Source: Cronobacter condimenti 1330
Lineage (GTDB): Bacteria; Pseudomonadota; Gammaproteobacteria; Enterobacterales; Enterobacteriaceae
Reading direction: 5' to 3'
DNA length: 64,000 nt
Assembly: GCF_001277255.1 (NCBI RefSeq)
Contig: NZ_CP012264.1
Coordinates: 1,426,001-1,490,000 of the forward strand
The position numbers were made by a program, and so were the translations under genes. Under the pieces are notes generated by a model. The model worked only from the letters and a program-made list of their open reading frames with translations. It was not told the origin of the DNA and ran no database searches. Positions 1 through 9,072 of the stretch are shown one piece after another. How positions within the stretch are numbered: position 1 is the stretch's first letter; each line of letters starts with the position of its first letter.

Positions 1-343
1 GTACGCTATGGATGTCCAGCGGGTAGCTTTGCAGCGGCGTCTTGCTGTTTACTACCTGTGTGGTGCCCAGCGCCACACCGCCTAACTGCACGGCACGTTC
101 GGCCATGGTATCCAGGTGATCAGTCAGCGCCGTACGGAAACCATCCAGCATCTCGTGAACGCCGATGAAGTTCGCGCCGCGCATGTTCCAGTGCGCCTGT
201 TTAGTAATCAGCGACAAGTCAATGAAATTAACCACCTGGCGGTTCAGCAGCTCGATGGTGGCCTTTTTGTCGCTGTCTGCTACATCGTTGCGGGTGTAGA
301 GCAGGTCGGAAGCCTTTGTTTTAACCAGTTTAGCGGTACCCAT
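1..343 (-). CDS. dps: Dps, DNA-protecting ferritin-like protein (partial, N-terminal part)
   Basis: Dps forms a dodecamer that coats the chromosome in starved cells and oxidises and stores iron, using hydrogen peroxide at its ferroxidase sites. About 114 N-terminal residues of a family near 167 are present; the rest lies beyond the left edge. The translation begins MGTAKLVKTKASDLLYTRND and contains LSLITKQAHWNMRGANF and HEMLDGF, which carry the His, Asp and Glu ligands of the intersubunit iron site. The start is the ATG read leftward from 343, with an AGGA ribosome site about eight bases before it. The neighbour rhtA, also leftward, matches the E. coli order. Identification is near certain. 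Confidence 0.97.
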   Translation of the reverse strand, partial: MGTAKLVKTKASDLLYTRNDVADSDKKATIELLNRQVVNFIDLSLITKQAHWNMRGANFIGVHEMLDGFRTALTDHLDTMAERAVQLGGVALGTTQVVNSKTPLQSYPLDIHSV

Positions 344-658
344 AATTTCATATCCTCTTGATGATTGTGTCCCAGGAAATTACGGAATTAAGTATAGCAC
401 CGTGTCTCAAGTTTGCTGGCGTGGCTGTGCCTATCAGATAAATAGCGAAGGGGTGGTTGCGAAATAAATCCCTTTATGAACAGAGGGTTGTTTAATTTGT
501 AAGTTTTTTTATAACCGCGCTATAACCGATTCATGAAGAAGGAAGCGTGCGCGCGATTATTTTAAAAGAGAATGAGTCGCAACGCAGAAATATCTGAAAC
601 CCGCAAACAGAGATTATTCTGACATGGCATAAACCGTGCCAGAAAATAATTATTTTAT
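344..658. promoter_or_regulatory. dps upstream region with a candidate -10 element
   Basis: This 315-base AT-rich stretch has no convincing gene. On the minus strand, about 45-55 bases before the dps start, lies GCTATACTTA (complement of 388-398). It resembles the extended -10 element of sigma-S/sigma-70 dps promoters. No clean -35 element is evident. In E. coli this promoter is activated by OxyR and sigma-S with IHF and repressed by Fis and H-NS, but I could not pick out those sites. The right end, next to the rhtA stop, has no clear terminator hairpin. Confidence 0.5.
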
Positions 659-1546
659 TTAATCAATGTCGAGGCTTTTTAACTGTGTTTCGCGCTTGAG
701 TGTGAGCGTCGAGCCGACAGAAGCAATGATGATTGACAGCAGCGCCAGCCATTGCACCGCGCTTAAGGTCTCGCCGAGAAACAGCATGCCGGAAAACGCC
801 GCAAGCGCGGGCTCCATACTCATTAATGTCCCAAATGTTCGCGTGGGCAGGCGCGTGAGCGCGGTCATCTCCAGCGAATAGGGAAGGGCGGTTGAGAGCA
901 CCGCAATACCAAGGCCGAGCGGCAATACAGACCAGTGCCAGAGCGCATCGCCCGCCGCGATAGCGCCGATGGGCACAAAGACAATCGCTGCAATCAGCGA
1001 GCCGAGCGCGACGGTGGCCGGGCCGTGTTCAGCCCCCGCTTTCTGCCCGGCGAGGATATAAACCGCCCAGCAGGCCCCTGCGCCCAGGGCGCAGGCGGCA
1101 CCGAGCGGATCGACATGCGTTACGTCCTGGCCCAGCGGCAGCAGAAACCATAAGCCGAGCACCGCCAGGACGACCCAGAGAAAATCCACCGGGCGGCGCG
1201 AGCCAAACAGCGCAACCGCGAGCGGGCCGGTAAACTCCAGCGCGACGGCGATACCGAGTGGGACAGTACGAATCGACAGATAGAAGAGATAATTCATCGC
1301 GCCCAGCGACAAGCCATAAATAAGCAGGGGCATACGCTGGCTGCGGCTAAATCGCAGGCGCCAGGGCTTAAACACTGCCGCAAGAATGAGCGTGCCGAGC
1401 GCCAGACGCAGTGCAGTCACACCGGGCGCGCCCACCAGCGGGAAGAGCGACTTAGCAAGCGATGCGCCGCTTTGAATGGACGCCATGGCGATAATAAGCA
1501 CGATGACGGGTAACCAGAGCGGCGTTTTACGGGAGAGAGTCGGCAT
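659..1546 (-). CDS. rhtA: RhtA, threonine/homoserine exporter of the EamA (DMT) family
   Basis: This inner-membrane carrier exports threonine, homoserine and some amino-acid analogues. At 295 residues it has the length of E. coli RhtA, with about ten hydrophobic helices in two EamA repeats. Highly conserved stretches include SLAKSLFPLVGAPGVTALRL, ALEFTGPLAVALF and LPTRTFGTLMSMEPALAA. The open frame runs on to 1687, but the internal ATG at 1546 (MPTLSRKTPLW) matches the family N-terminus, so I use that start; its ribosome site is weak. It lies between dps and ompX as in E. coli. Confidence 0.95.
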   Translation of the reverse strand: MPTLSRKTPLWLPVIVLIIAMASIQSGASLAKSLFPLVGAPGVTALRLALGTLILAAVFKPWRLRFSRSQRMPLLIYGLSLGAMNYLFYLSIRTVPLGIAVALEFTGPLAVALFGSRRPVDFLWVVLAVLGLWFLLPLGQDVTHVDPLGAACALGAGACWAVYILAGQKAGAEHGPATVALGSLIAAIVFVPIGAIAAGDALWHWSVLPLGLGIAVLSTALPYSLEMTALTRLPTRTFGTLMSMEPALAAFSGMLFLGETLSAVQWLALLSIIIASVGSTLTLKRETQLKSLDID

Positions 1547-1896
1547 CCTGCGCACCTGAAAAGTTAAAGATAAGTAAACGCGATAGCTTACTGTATTTAT
1601 TCCGCGGTTGGTTGAGGAATCATTGAAAATTACCCCGGTGTTAACCGTTATCATACTGCTGTCAGCGCAAAAAACGCGCAGTTGCATTTAGGAATTATCC
1701 GGATGCTGGTGCGCGTCGGCAAGGTTCATACTCTTTGCCGCCTGTTAAATGCCTGTATTTTTAGCAGGATAGACAAGGGCGGAAACGTTCTGTTACAGGA
1801 AAGAGCGCATTAGACAACACGAACAACAAAGAGTTTCCTGCTGGGTTTTGATATATTTAAATCTTAGGACTTACTTGAAGCACATTTGAGGTGGTT
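1547..1896. promoter_or_regulatory. rhtA-ompX divergent intergenic region and ompX leader
   Basis: This 350-base region separates divergent rhtA and ompX and must hold both promoters. No other gene is convincing. The last bases, CATTTGAGGTGGTTATG, form a strong ribosome site and match the ompX leader of E. coli as I remember it. That leader is paired by the Hfq-dependent sRNAs CyaR and MicA, so the same control is likely here by inference. I could not assign the -35 and -10 elements with confidence. Confidence 0.45.
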
Positions 1897-2409
1897 ATGA
1901 AAAAAATTGCATGTCTTTCAGCACTGGCTTGTGTTCTGGCCGTTTCCGCAGGTTCTGCTGTTGCTGGCACCGCTACCGTTACCGGTGGCTACGCTCAGAG
2001 CGACGCGCAGGGCGTGATGAACAAAATGAACGGTTTCAACCTGAAATACCGTTATGAGTTCGACGACACCAACCCGCTGGGCGTGATCAGCTCCTTCACG
2101 TACACCGAAAAAGATCGCACCGAAGATGGCGTATATAACAAAGGCCAGTACTACGGTATCACTGCAGGTCCGGCTTACCGTCTGAACGACTGGGCGAGCA
2201 TCTACGGCGTAGTAGGTGTTGGCTACGGTAAAGCTCAGGCTACCGCTGACGGCGACAAAGCTGACTCCAGCGATTACGGCTTCTCCTACGGCGCAGGCCT
2301 GCAGTTCAACCCGGTTCAGGACGTTGCTCTGGACTTCTCCTACGAGCAGAGCCGCATCCGTAACACCGACGTTGGCACCTGGATCGCAGGCGTAGGTTAC
2401 CGCTTCTAA
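1897..2409 (+). CDS. ompX: OmpX, small eight-stranded outer-membrane beta-barrel
   Basis: OmpX is an abundant outer-membrane barrel of the Ail/Lom family, linked to adhesion and envelope homeostasis. The 170-residue precursor has a Sec signal peptide (MKKIACLSALACVLAVSAGSAVA, cleavage near residue 23). The alternating barrel strands include FNLKYRYEFDD and YYGITAGPAYRLNDWASIYG, and the protein ends in the C-terminal Phe (GVGYRF) that the BAM complex recognises. A GTG six bases upstream is in frame, but the ATG at 1897 follows GAGGTGG and matches the family start. Surface loops differ from E. coli, as usual. A strong terminator follows directly. Confidence 0.97.
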   Translation: MKKIACLSALACVLAVSAGSAVAGTATVTGGYAQSDAQGVMNKMNGFNLKYRYEFDDTNPLGVISSFTYTEKDRTEDGVYNKGQYYGITAGPAYRLNDWASIYGVVGVGYGKAQATADGDKADSSDYGFSYGAGLQFNPVQDVALDFSYEQSRIRNTDVGTWIAGVGYRF

Positions 2410-2422
2410 TCACTCCGGTGAT

Positions 2423-2452
2423 AAAAAATCCGCCCTCGGGCGGATTTTTTTT
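2423..2452 (+). terminator. Intrinsic terminator of ompX
   Basis: The inverted repeat ATCCGCCC / GGGCGGAT has a minimal loop, is preceded by A residues and is followed by a run of eight T. It sits 13 bases after the ompX stop. The A tract on the other side lets it also end the convergent opgE transcript. Confidence 0.93.
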
Positions 2453-2466
2453 ATCTGCATCTCGCC

Positions 2467-4050
2467 TCAACGGCTTCGCGGGTCAAAAAGATCGCTGCCC
2501 AGATGATCATAGCTCACCTTGTTGAGTTTAAAGTTCGTGACGTATACCGGCCCTGCTTTTTGCCCGGAAATAAATTTATATTTCGGCGCGATTTCTTTCA
2601 CTTTGATCCCCGTCCACTGCGCGAAAAAGCTCAGGAAATCATTAGCAGAACGACGCGCTTTAATGATGCGGTGCGCTTTGTCGTCACTTGAGAGCACCAT
2701 AAATGGCACCTGAAAATTCTGCTGAAACTTGTCGTCGTGCGCCAGATACTGCACCGCTTTGCCACGTTCTTTAAACGCCAGTCCGTGGTCGGAAAAATAG
2801 ACCATCGAGAAACTCTGCCCGCTGTTCTGTAACTGCTGATAAAGCTGACTTAAGAGATCGTCAGTCTGGCGGATGCTGTAGAGATAACAGGAGGTTTCCT
2901 TTGACTGCACGAACACCTCATATTTGCCCTGAGTACGGTCGCAGGCCTGCGGATGCGAACCCATCAGATGCAACACAATAAGCTGCGGCTGCGGGCGTTG
3001 AGTCGACAATACCTGGGCGGTCATTTTCAGCAGCGCCTCGTCGCGGGTATTTTTGTCCGCTTCGAAATCGCCGCTTTTCAGAAACTGCACTTCATCCGCG
3101 CGACGGGCGATGCTGGCAATGGCCGTGTCATACTCCCCAATTTGCCCCTGGTTTGAGAACCACCAGGTCTGGAAACCCGCGCGGTTGGCAAGCGTGACGA
3201 AATTGTCCTGATACTGCGGCTTGTTATCCAGCACACGGTTAAGCGTAAGCCCAAGGGATTTTTGCGTCGAGCCGCTGGCAGAGATGTAATCGGTAAACAG
3301 ATAACCATTTACATGGCTTGCAAACGGGCTGTTATCCCACTGACCGCCAAACGCGCCGACGGCGTCGCGTCGCACACTTTCGCCTATCACCACCACATAG
3401 GTGTGATATTTCGGCGCCACCGCCAGCACGTTCCAGGAGTCTTTCATTTTCGAAAGCGCCTCCATCCGTTGCTGCTCGTCCAGCACCTCGTTGTTATTCA
3501 CAATCACATCTTTAACGAAGCGAAAAACCGGATAGCCGCTGTCTTTGAGCGCAAACACGCCGCCATAAAGCTGGTTTTGTACCGGCGTGACAAAAAAACT
3601 CACGACGCTTACCGCAAGGCACAGGCTATCGAACGGCTGCCAGCGGCGCGAGGCCGACGGCGCACGGCGCAGCGCGATGATGCCGAGCGTAAAAATAAAC
3701 AGCGACACCAGGTAGCTGTACCACGGAAAAATCGTCAGCAGTTCCGTGGACTCTTCCATATTGGTGGCGTGCAGCGCCAGCAGCGTATTGAAGTTCGGCG
3801 CGCCGTAAGTCTGCCCGAAAGGAAAGTAGAGACCAGCGATAAGCGAACACACGCCGAGTAGCCCTTTCTGAACGCGCGGCGCGCTTTTCCAGAGCAGCAG
3901 CAATACGCAGCAAAAAGCCACGGCGTACAGCAGACTGAATTCATAACCCAGAGCGAAATTAATTAATAACGATTGCAGAAAATAGAAGCCAATCCACGGA
4001 TCGAGAGCGATGCCGCGCGCAGCAAGAGTATTTTTTAGCGTTAGATTCAT
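2467..4050 (-). CDS. opgE: OpgE, phosphoethanolamine transferase for periplasmic glucans
   Basis: OpgE (YbiP) adds phosphoethanolamine to osmoregulated periplasmic glucans. It has 527 residues, the same as E. coli. Five or so hydrophobic segments fill the first 160 residues. A periplasmic alkaline-phosphatase/sulfatase fold follows, with VVVIGESVRRDA (metal ligand Glu near 224), ASGSTQKSLGLTLNR (catalytic Thr near 262) and YFSDHGL near 420, the Asp-His metal site. It converges on ompX and is followed in its upstream direction by mntS. It belongs to the EptA/CptA superfamily, but its close match to OpgE argues against a lipid A enzyme. Confidence 0.95.
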   Translation of the reverse strand: MNLTLKNTLAARGIALDPWIGFYFLQSLLINFALGYEFSLLYAVAFCCVLLLLWKSAPRVQKGLLGVCSLIAGLYFPFGQTYGAPNFNTLLALHATNMEESTELLTIFPWYSYLVSLFIFTLGIIALRRAPSASRRWQPFDSLCLAVSVVSFFVTPVQNQLYGGVFALKDSGYPVFRFVKDVIVNNNEVLDEQQRMEALSKMKDSWNVLAVAPKYHTYVVVIGESVRRDAVGAFGGQWDNSPFASHVNGYLFTDYISASGSTQKSLGLTLNRVLDNKPQYQDNFVTLANRAGFQTWWFSNQGQIGEYDTAIASIARRADEVQFLKSGDFEADKNTRDEALLKMTAQVLSTQRPQPQLIVLHLMGSHPQACDRTQGKYEVFVQSKETSCYLYSIRQTDDLLSQLYQQLQNSGQSFSMVYFSDHGLAFKERGKAVQYLAHDDKFQQNFQVPFMVLSSDDKAHRIIKARRSANDFLSFFAQWTGIKVKEIAPKYKFISGQKAGPVYVTNFKLNKVSYDHLGSDLFDPRSR

Positions 4051-4344
4051 AGTACGGGTTCAACGAAACGCCATGCGTAAACCCTGGCGTCAAGGGTATT
4101 CGCCCGCCAGAGCGCCGGACAAGAAGGGAAGGGAAGTCCACATCCGGTGTCGTCGTGAGGGCAGGGCTGCAAGAAGATAGAGCCGCGCGGCAAGAATAGC
4201 AACGGGGGGAAATCAACTAGTTTGCGAGAAAGGCTGCAAAAATCATCAAAAGAAGAAATAAAGACCAACGTGAGGAGCGCCAGGGCTCAGAATAACGCAG
4301 GAAAGTGAAGAAAAAATGACAAACTACAACGTGGCGTGCGCGGG

Positions 4345-4479
4345 TTATTTCTGCCCGTTATCGTCCTGCTCCGGCTGGGGTTTCGGGTTAAACATATCGC
4401 ACAGCATATTCAGCAGCCGCAGCCGCACCTGAAAGGGGGAGTGAGTAAACACGTCTAAGCACCTCATCAATTCGTTCAT
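4345..4479 (-). CDS. mntS: MntS, small manganese-responsive protein
   Basis: MntS is a 42-44 residue protein induced when manganese is scarce. In E. coli it raises usable intracellular manganese by opposing the MntP exporter. Here it has 44 residues and begins MNELMRCLDVFTHSPFQVRL, then continues LLNMLCDMF, closely matching E. coli MntS (MNEFKRCMRVFSHSPFKVRL). The ATG at 4479 follows a strong GGAGGTG site; the frame extends further upstream but that extension is unsupported. It is divergent from mntR and preceded by an MntR-type box, so repression by MntR with manganese is likely. Confidence 0.93.
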   Translation of the reverse strand: MNELMRCLDVFTHSPFQVRLRLLNMLCDMFNPKPQPEQDDNGQK

Positions 4480-4535
4480 ACCACACCTCCGCGTCTTACA
4501 GCCTGAAAACATCAAAGCTGTTCGCATTACATACA

Positions 4536-4555
4536 GATATAGCACAGGCTATGTT
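4536..4555. promoter_or_regulatory. MntR operator
   Basis: GATATAGCACAGGCTATGTT is an imperfect dyad whose complement reads AACATAGCCTGTGCTATATC. This matches the MntR box (AACATAGC-N4-GCTATGTT type) found before mntH and mntS in E. coli. It lies 57 bases before the mntS start and about 110 before mntR, so it should mediate Mn-dependent repression of mntS. Confidence 0.85.
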
Positions 4556-4662
4556 GTATAGCTATGGCTAACACGTTAATTTTTTGTACTCGGTGAGCTG
4601 TGGTTTACAATGGCCCGCAAAACAGCGTTAACCGCATAGCGCTTTTGTCATGAGGAAGCACA

Positions 4663-5130
4663 ATGAGCCGTCGGGCAGGAAAGCAAAGCAGCATGAGAGT
4701 GACGCAACTGGTCAATGTCGAGGAGCATGTTGAAGGCTTTCGACAAGTGCGTGAAGCCCACCGGCGCGAGCTTATCGACGATTACGTTGAGTTGATTTCC
4801 GATCTCATCCGCGAAGTGGGCGAGGCGCGCCAGGTGGACATGGCCGCGCGTCTTGGCGTGTCGCAGCCGACCGTCGCCAAAATGCTTAAACGGCTTGCCA
4901 CAGTAGGGCTAATAGAGCAGATCCCGTGGCGCGGCGTCTTTTTAACCGCTGAAGGTGAAAAACTGGCGCAAGCGAGCCGCGAGCGTCATCAGATTGTTGA
5001 AAACTTCCTGCTGGCGCTCGGCGTGAAGCCGGATACCGCACGTCGTGACGCCGAAGGCATGGAGCATCACGTCAGCGAAGAGACGCTGGAGATCTTTCGC
5101 CGTTTCAGCCAGCAGAACGGGTTCGAATAA
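4663..5130 (+). CDS. mntR: MntR, manganese-responsive transcriptional regulator (DtxR family)
   Basis: MntR binds Mn(II) as a dimer, represses mntH and mntS and activates mntP. It has 155 residues, the same as E. coli. The winged helix lies near residues 35-95 (MAARLGVSQPTVAKMLKRL), and the C-terminal dimerisation helices carry Glu and His metal ligands (ERHQIVENFL, DAEGMEHHVSEETLE). Only the first dozen and last residues diverge. Just two bases separate its stop from ybiR, so the two genes are probably cotranscribed. Confidence 0.97.
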   Translation: MSRRAGKQSSMRVTQLVNVEEHVEGFRQVREAHRRELIDDYVELISDLIREVGEARQVDMAARLGVSQPTVAKMLKRLATVGLIEQIPWRGVFLTAEGEKLAQASRERHQIVENFLLALGVKPDTARRDAEGMEHHVSEETLEIFRRFSQQNGFE

Positions 5131-5132
5131 TC

Positions 5133-6251
5133 ATGTTTCGTCGCCTCGCGCGTCCTTTTCTTCACGATCGTTTTTTCCAGCTTTTACTTATCGTCGGCGT
5201 CGTATTGAGTTTTTTTGTGCCTTTCGCGCCGCGCGAGTGGCCGCAGGCCGTAGACTGGCGCACCATTATTACGCTCGCCGGGCTGATGATGCTCACCAAA
5301 GGCGTGGAGCTGAGCGGCTACTTTGACGTACTCGGCCGTCGTCTGGTGCGGCGTTTCACCACTGAGCGCGGCCTGGCGCTCTTTCTGGTTTGCGCCGCCG
5401 CGCTGCTTTCTACTTTTTTAACCAATGACGTGGCGCTGTTTATCGTAGTGCCCCTCACCCTGACGCTCAAAAAGCTCTGTGCCATTCCGGTCAACCGGCT
5501 CATTATTTTTGAAGCGCTGGCCGTGAACGCCGGGTCGCTGCTGACGCCCATCGGCAACCCGCAAAATATCCTGTTGTGGGGCCGCTCGGGGCTCGCGTTT
5601 GGCGAGTTCATTCTCCATATGGCGCCGCTCGCGCTGGCGCTAATGGCAAGCCTGTTAGTCGTTTGCTGGTTTTGTTTTCCGGCAAGCGCGCTGCGTTACC
5701 AGTCGCATGATAAAAAGCATGACTGGCAGCCACGCCTGGTCTGGTGTTGTCTGGCACTTTATGTGGTGTTTTTAACGGCGCTGGAGCTGGAATTTGCTCT
5801 GTGGGGGCTGGCGCTGGTGGCTGCCGGTTTTTTGCTGACGGCGCGCCGGGTGCTGGTAAGCATCGACTGGAGCCTGCTGCTGGTCTTCGTCGCGATGTTC
5901 ATCGACGTGCATTTACTCACCCGGTTGCCCGCGCTGACCGACAGCTTGCATCATGTGGCGCAGCTGCCGCCGGCGGGGCTGTACGCGCTCGGCATTGGCT
6001 TGTCGCAGTTCATCAGTAACGTGCCCGCCACCATTTTGCTGCTAAATTATGTCCCGCCGACGACACTGCTGGCATGGGCGGTAAACATCGGTGGTTTTGG
6101 TCTGCTACCGGGCTCTCTTGCCAACCTGATAGCGCTGCGCATGGCGGCCGACCGCCGCATCTGGTGGCGCTTTCACCTCTATTCGCTACCGCTCTTACTG
6201 TGGTCTGCGCTGGTGGGTTATGTGCTGCTGTGGGGGCTTTTTCTCAGATAA
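5133..6251 (+). CDS. ybiR: YbiR, putative inner-membrane anion transporter (ArsB/NhaD-like)
   Basis: This is a polytopic inner-membrane protein of 372 residues, the same length as E. coli YbiR, with about ten hydrophobic segments. Family-typical motifs include FLTNDVALFIVVPLTL and NAGSLLTPIGNPQNILLW, the repeated ND and GNPQN signatures of the ion transporter superfamily that includes ArsB. The substrate is unknown. It follows mntR by two bases, which hints at a shared transcript but does not prove a role in manganese. In E. coli ldtB comes next; here a 5-kb efflux block is inserted. Confidence 0.9.
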   Translation: MFRRLARPFLHDRFFQLLLIVGVVLSFFVPFAPREWPQAVDWRTIITLAGLMMLTKGVELSGYFDVLGRRLVRRFTTERGLALFLVCAAALLSTFLTNDVALFIVVPLTLTLKKLCAIPVNRLIIFEALAVNAGSLLTPIGNPQNILLWGRSGLAFGEFILHMAPLALALMASLLVVCWFCFPASALRYQSHDKKHDWQPRLVWCCLALYVVFLTALELEFALWGLALVAAGFLLTARRVLVSIDWSLLLVFVAMFIDVHLLTRLPALTDSLHHVAQLPPAGLYALGIGLSQFISNVPATILLLNYVPPTTLLAWAVNIGGFGLLPGSLANLIALRMAADRRIWWRFHLYSLPLLLWSALVGYVLLWGLFLR

Positions 6252-6351
6252 TGCTAATTTGTCAGTTTTTCCTGGCAAATGTATAGACTGCTCCTAAGTT
6301 TAGTAAACGGTAATTTGTGATGTTGTTAACTTACAGGACTGTTGCTGAACT

Positions 6352-7503
6352 ATGGCAGAAAACCACAATAACAACGCTGACGAAGAGAAACGTCAGGACC
6401 CGCGCGACGATAACAGCAAAAACGAGGATGAGAGTAAGGGCAAAGGCGAGGGAGAAACCCGCAAGCGCCCCGGCAAGAAGCCGCTGATTATCCTCGGCAT
6501 CGTTGTCATTATCATGGTGGTGGCGGCCATCATCTGGTGGTTTATGACCCGCAACCTTGAAACCACCGATGACGCCTTCATTGAAGGCGATGCCGTGACC
6601 ATCGCCCCCAAAGTTGCGGGTTACGTCACCGACTTACGGGTGAAAGATAACCAGCGCGTTAAAAAAGGCGATCTTCTGGTGGTTATCGACCCACGCGATG
6701 CCACCGCCCAGCGCGATCAGGCGAAAGCGCAACTCTCACTGGCTGAATCGCAGCTCCATCAGGCGCAGGCGCAACTGGCGCTCGCGAAAGTGCAGTATCC
6801 GGCGCAGCGCGACCAGGCGAAAGCGCAGGTCTTGCGTGCTGAGGCGGAGCTTGCCAATGCGCGCGCGGAATATCAGCGTCAGCGCGGTGTAGATCCTCGC
6901 GCCACCTCCCGCCAAAATATCGACGCTGCCAACGCGCAGTTGCGCAGCGCCGAAGCAGGCCTCGCAAACGCGCGCGCCCAGCTTGAGGTCGCAGAGCAGG
7001 TGCAGCTACAAATTCGCCAGCAGGAAACGAATGTCGAAGCCCGGGAAAGCCAGGTCGCGCAGGCGCGCGCCCAGTTGCAGACGGCGGAGCTGAATCTCTC
7101 CTATACCGAAGTCCGCGCGCCGTTTGACGGCTATGTCACTAAGCGTAATGTTCAGGACGGTACGCTGGTACAGGCCGGGAGCGCGCTTTTCTCACTGGTG
7201 TCGCCCAATATTTGGGTAGTCGCCAACTTTAAAGAGTCGCAGCTTGAGCGCATGCGTCCGGGGGATAACGTAGCTATCTCAGTCGACGCATTCCCTGATC
7301 TGGAGCTTGAAGGCCATGTCGAGAGCATTCAGCAGGGCAGCGGCTCACGCTTCTCTGCGTTCCCGGCCGAAAACGCCACCGGTAACTTCGTGAAAATCGT
7401 GCAGCGCGTGCCGGTGAAAATCGTTATCGACAAAGGACTTGAGAACTGGAACCAGCCGCTGCCGCTGGGCTTATCCGTCGAGCCTGAGGTGACGGTGGAA
7501 TGA
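6352..7503 (+). CDS. HlyD/EmrA-type periplasmic adaptor of a tripartite efflux pump
   Basis: This is the membrane-fusion subunit joining an inner-membrane exporter to an outer-membrane channel. It has 383 residues: a very charged cytoplasmic N-terminus (1-42), one transmembrane helix (about 44-65), a lipoyl/barrel-sandwich start (TTDDAFIEGDAVTIAPKVAG), a long Ala/Gln-rich coiled-coil hairpin (about 115-240), and then the second lipoyl half (LSYTEVRAPFDGYVTKRNV). TTDDAF and VRAPFDG are classic EmrA family motifs. It overlaps the next gene by four bases (ATGA). An AGGA lies rather far upstream of the ATG. The acidic Asn/Asp/Lys-rich tail is longer than in E. coli EmrA. The substrate is unknown. 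Confidence 0.9.
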   Translation: MAENHNNNADEEKRQDPRDDNSKNEDESKGKGEGETRKRPGKKPLIILGIVVIIMVVAAIIWWFMTRNLETTDDAFIEGDAVTIAPKVAGYVTDLRVKDNQRVKKGDLLVVIDPRDATAQRDQAKAQLSLAESQLHQAQAQLALAKVQYPAQRDQAKAQVLRAEAELANARAEYQRQRGVDPRATSRQNIDAANAQLRSAEAGLANARAQLEVAEQVQLQIRQQETNVEARESQVAQARAQLQTAELNLSYTEVRAPFDGYVTKRNVQDGTLVQAGSALFSLVSPNIWVVANFKESQLERMRPGDNVAISVDAFPDLELEGHVESIQQGSGSRFSAFPAENATGNFVKIVQRVPVKIVIDKGLENWNQPLPLGLSVEPEVTVE

Positions 7504-9071
7504 GCGAGCAGGCCCACAGCGGCTGGCGTCCTGCCAGTAATCCCTGGTCCGTCGCGATAGTCGTGACAATCGCGGTGTTTATGGAAATTCTCGACACCAC
7601 GATAGTTAACGTGGCGCTGCCGCACATCGCCGGGTCGCTGTCATCGAGTTACTCCGAATCCACATGGGTCTTAACCTCTTATCTGGTGGCGAACGGCATT
7701 GTGTTGCCGCTGTCGGCGTTTTTTAGCCGACTGTTCGGGCGCAAGCAATTCTTCCTGATTTGCATCGTGATGTTTACCGTCTGCTCGTTTCTCTGCGGCA
7801 TCGCCACCGAGCTCTGGCAAATCATTCTGTTTCGTATTTTGCAGGGGTTCTTCGGCGGCGGCCTGCAACCGACACAACAGTCGGTACTGCTGGATTATTT
7901 CAAACCGGAGGATCGCGGTAAGGCGTTCGGCCTCTCTTCGATTGCGATTATCGTGGCGCCGGTGCTGGGCCCGACGCTCGGCGGCTGGATAACCGATAAC
8001 TACTCCTGGCGCTGGGTATTTTTCATCAATATTCCGGTTGGCATTGTTTGCGTGCTGGCGGTCTATCAATTGCTGGAAGATCCGCCATGGGAGAAAAAAT
8101 CCGAAGAAAAAATCCCGGTGGACTGGACGGGCATCGGGCTTATCGCGCTGGGGCTGGGCTGCCTGCAAGTCATGCTCGATCGCGGTGAAGACGACGACTG
8201 GTTCGCCTCCGATTTTATCCGTACCTTCGCAGTGCTGACGTTTATCGGCATTATCGGGGCTATCTACTGGCTGCTTTATACACGCCGCCCGGTGGTGGAT
8301 TTGCACTGCGTGCGCGATAAAAACTTCGCCGTGTCGAGCGTGCTGATGGCAGGGATGGCGCTTATTCTCTACGGCAGCTCCGTGGTTATTCCGCAGCTTG
8401 CACAACAAGATCTTGGCTACACCGCTACCTGGTCGGGGCTTATTCTCTCGCCCGGCGCGGTACTTATCGTCTTTACCATTCCGATAGTACTCAAACTGAT
8501 GCCGCTGGTGCAGACGCGCTGGATCATCGCCTTCGGGTTTTTATGCCTCGGCGTCTCGTTCTTCTGGTCGCGTAATCTGGTGCCGAATGTCGATTTCGAA
8601 ACGCTGATGCTAATGCGCAGCGCGCAGTCTATCGGGCTTGGCTTCCTGTTTGTACCGCTGACGACCATTGCGTTTATCACGATCCCGCAGCGGTTGAATG
8701 CCGACGCGGCGGCGCTCTTTACGATGTTCCGAAACGTCGCGGGCTCGATTGGTATTTCGCTCTCCACGGCCGCCATTACCGAGCGCGCGCAGGTGCAGAG
8801 CGCCCATCTGAGTACGCACATGACGCCGTTTGACGAACAGTTCCAGCAGGCGATACGCAGCGGCGCAGAGGCGGTGCGCAACTTTACGACCCAGCTTGGC
8901 GACCCGACCGGCATCGCCACCGGGCAGCTTTATAAAACGATGATTGCCCAGTCGCGTATTCTCGCCTACGTCGATGTCTTTACGATGCTGAGCGTGATCG
9001 CGATTTTACTGATTCCGTTTTGTTTATTGCTTTCGCCTGTTAAGAGCGAAGGCTCCGCAGGAGCACACTGA
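7500..9071 (+). CDS. EmrB-type drug:proton antiporter (MFS, DHA2, 14 TM)
   Basis: This is the inner-membrane exporter of the tripartite pump. It has 523 residues and about 14 hydrophobic helices. It begins with the DHA2 signature MEILDTTIVNVALPHIAGSL, the motif C-like region is GLSSIAIIVAPVLGPTLGGW, and FFINIPVGI follows. Its start overlaps the adaptor stop and its stop is one base before the outer-membrane gene, so the three are cotranscribed and translationally coupled. It is related to EmrB, but the locus is not the E. coli emrRAB locus (no MarR gene or mprA neighbour). Confidence 0.92.
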   Translation: MSEQAHSGWRPASNPWSVAIVVTIAVFMEILDTTIVNVALPHIAGSLSSSYSESTWVLTSYLVANGIVLPLSAFFSRLFGRKQFFLICIVMFTVCSFLCGIATELWQIILFRILQGFFGGGLQPTQQSVLLDYFKPEDRGKAFGLSSIAIIVAPVLGPTLGGWITDNYSWRWVFFINIPVGIVCVLAVYQLLEDPPWEKKSEEKIPVDWTGIGLIALGLGCLQVMLDRGEDDDWFASDFIRTFAVLTFIGIIGAIYWLLYTRRPVVDLHCVRDKNFAVSSVLMAGMALILYGSSVVIPQLAQQDLGYTATWSGLILSPGAVLIVFTIPIVLKLMPLVQTRWIIAFGFLCLGVSFFWSRNLVPNVDFETLMLMRSAQSIGLGFLFVPLTTIAFITIPQRLNADAAALFTMFRNVAGSIGISLSTAAITERAQVQSAHLSTHMTPFDEQFQQAIRSGAEAVRNFTTQLGDPTGIATGQLYKTMIAQSRILAYVDVFTMLSVIAILLIPFCLLLSPVKSEGSAGAH

Positions 9072-9072
9072 T

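Noticed and set aside
3262..3861. 199-codon open frame opposite opgE
   Set aside because: It lies antisense inside opgE, which has full-length family similarity. Its His/Arg-rich composition is typical of a shadow frame in GC-rich DNA.
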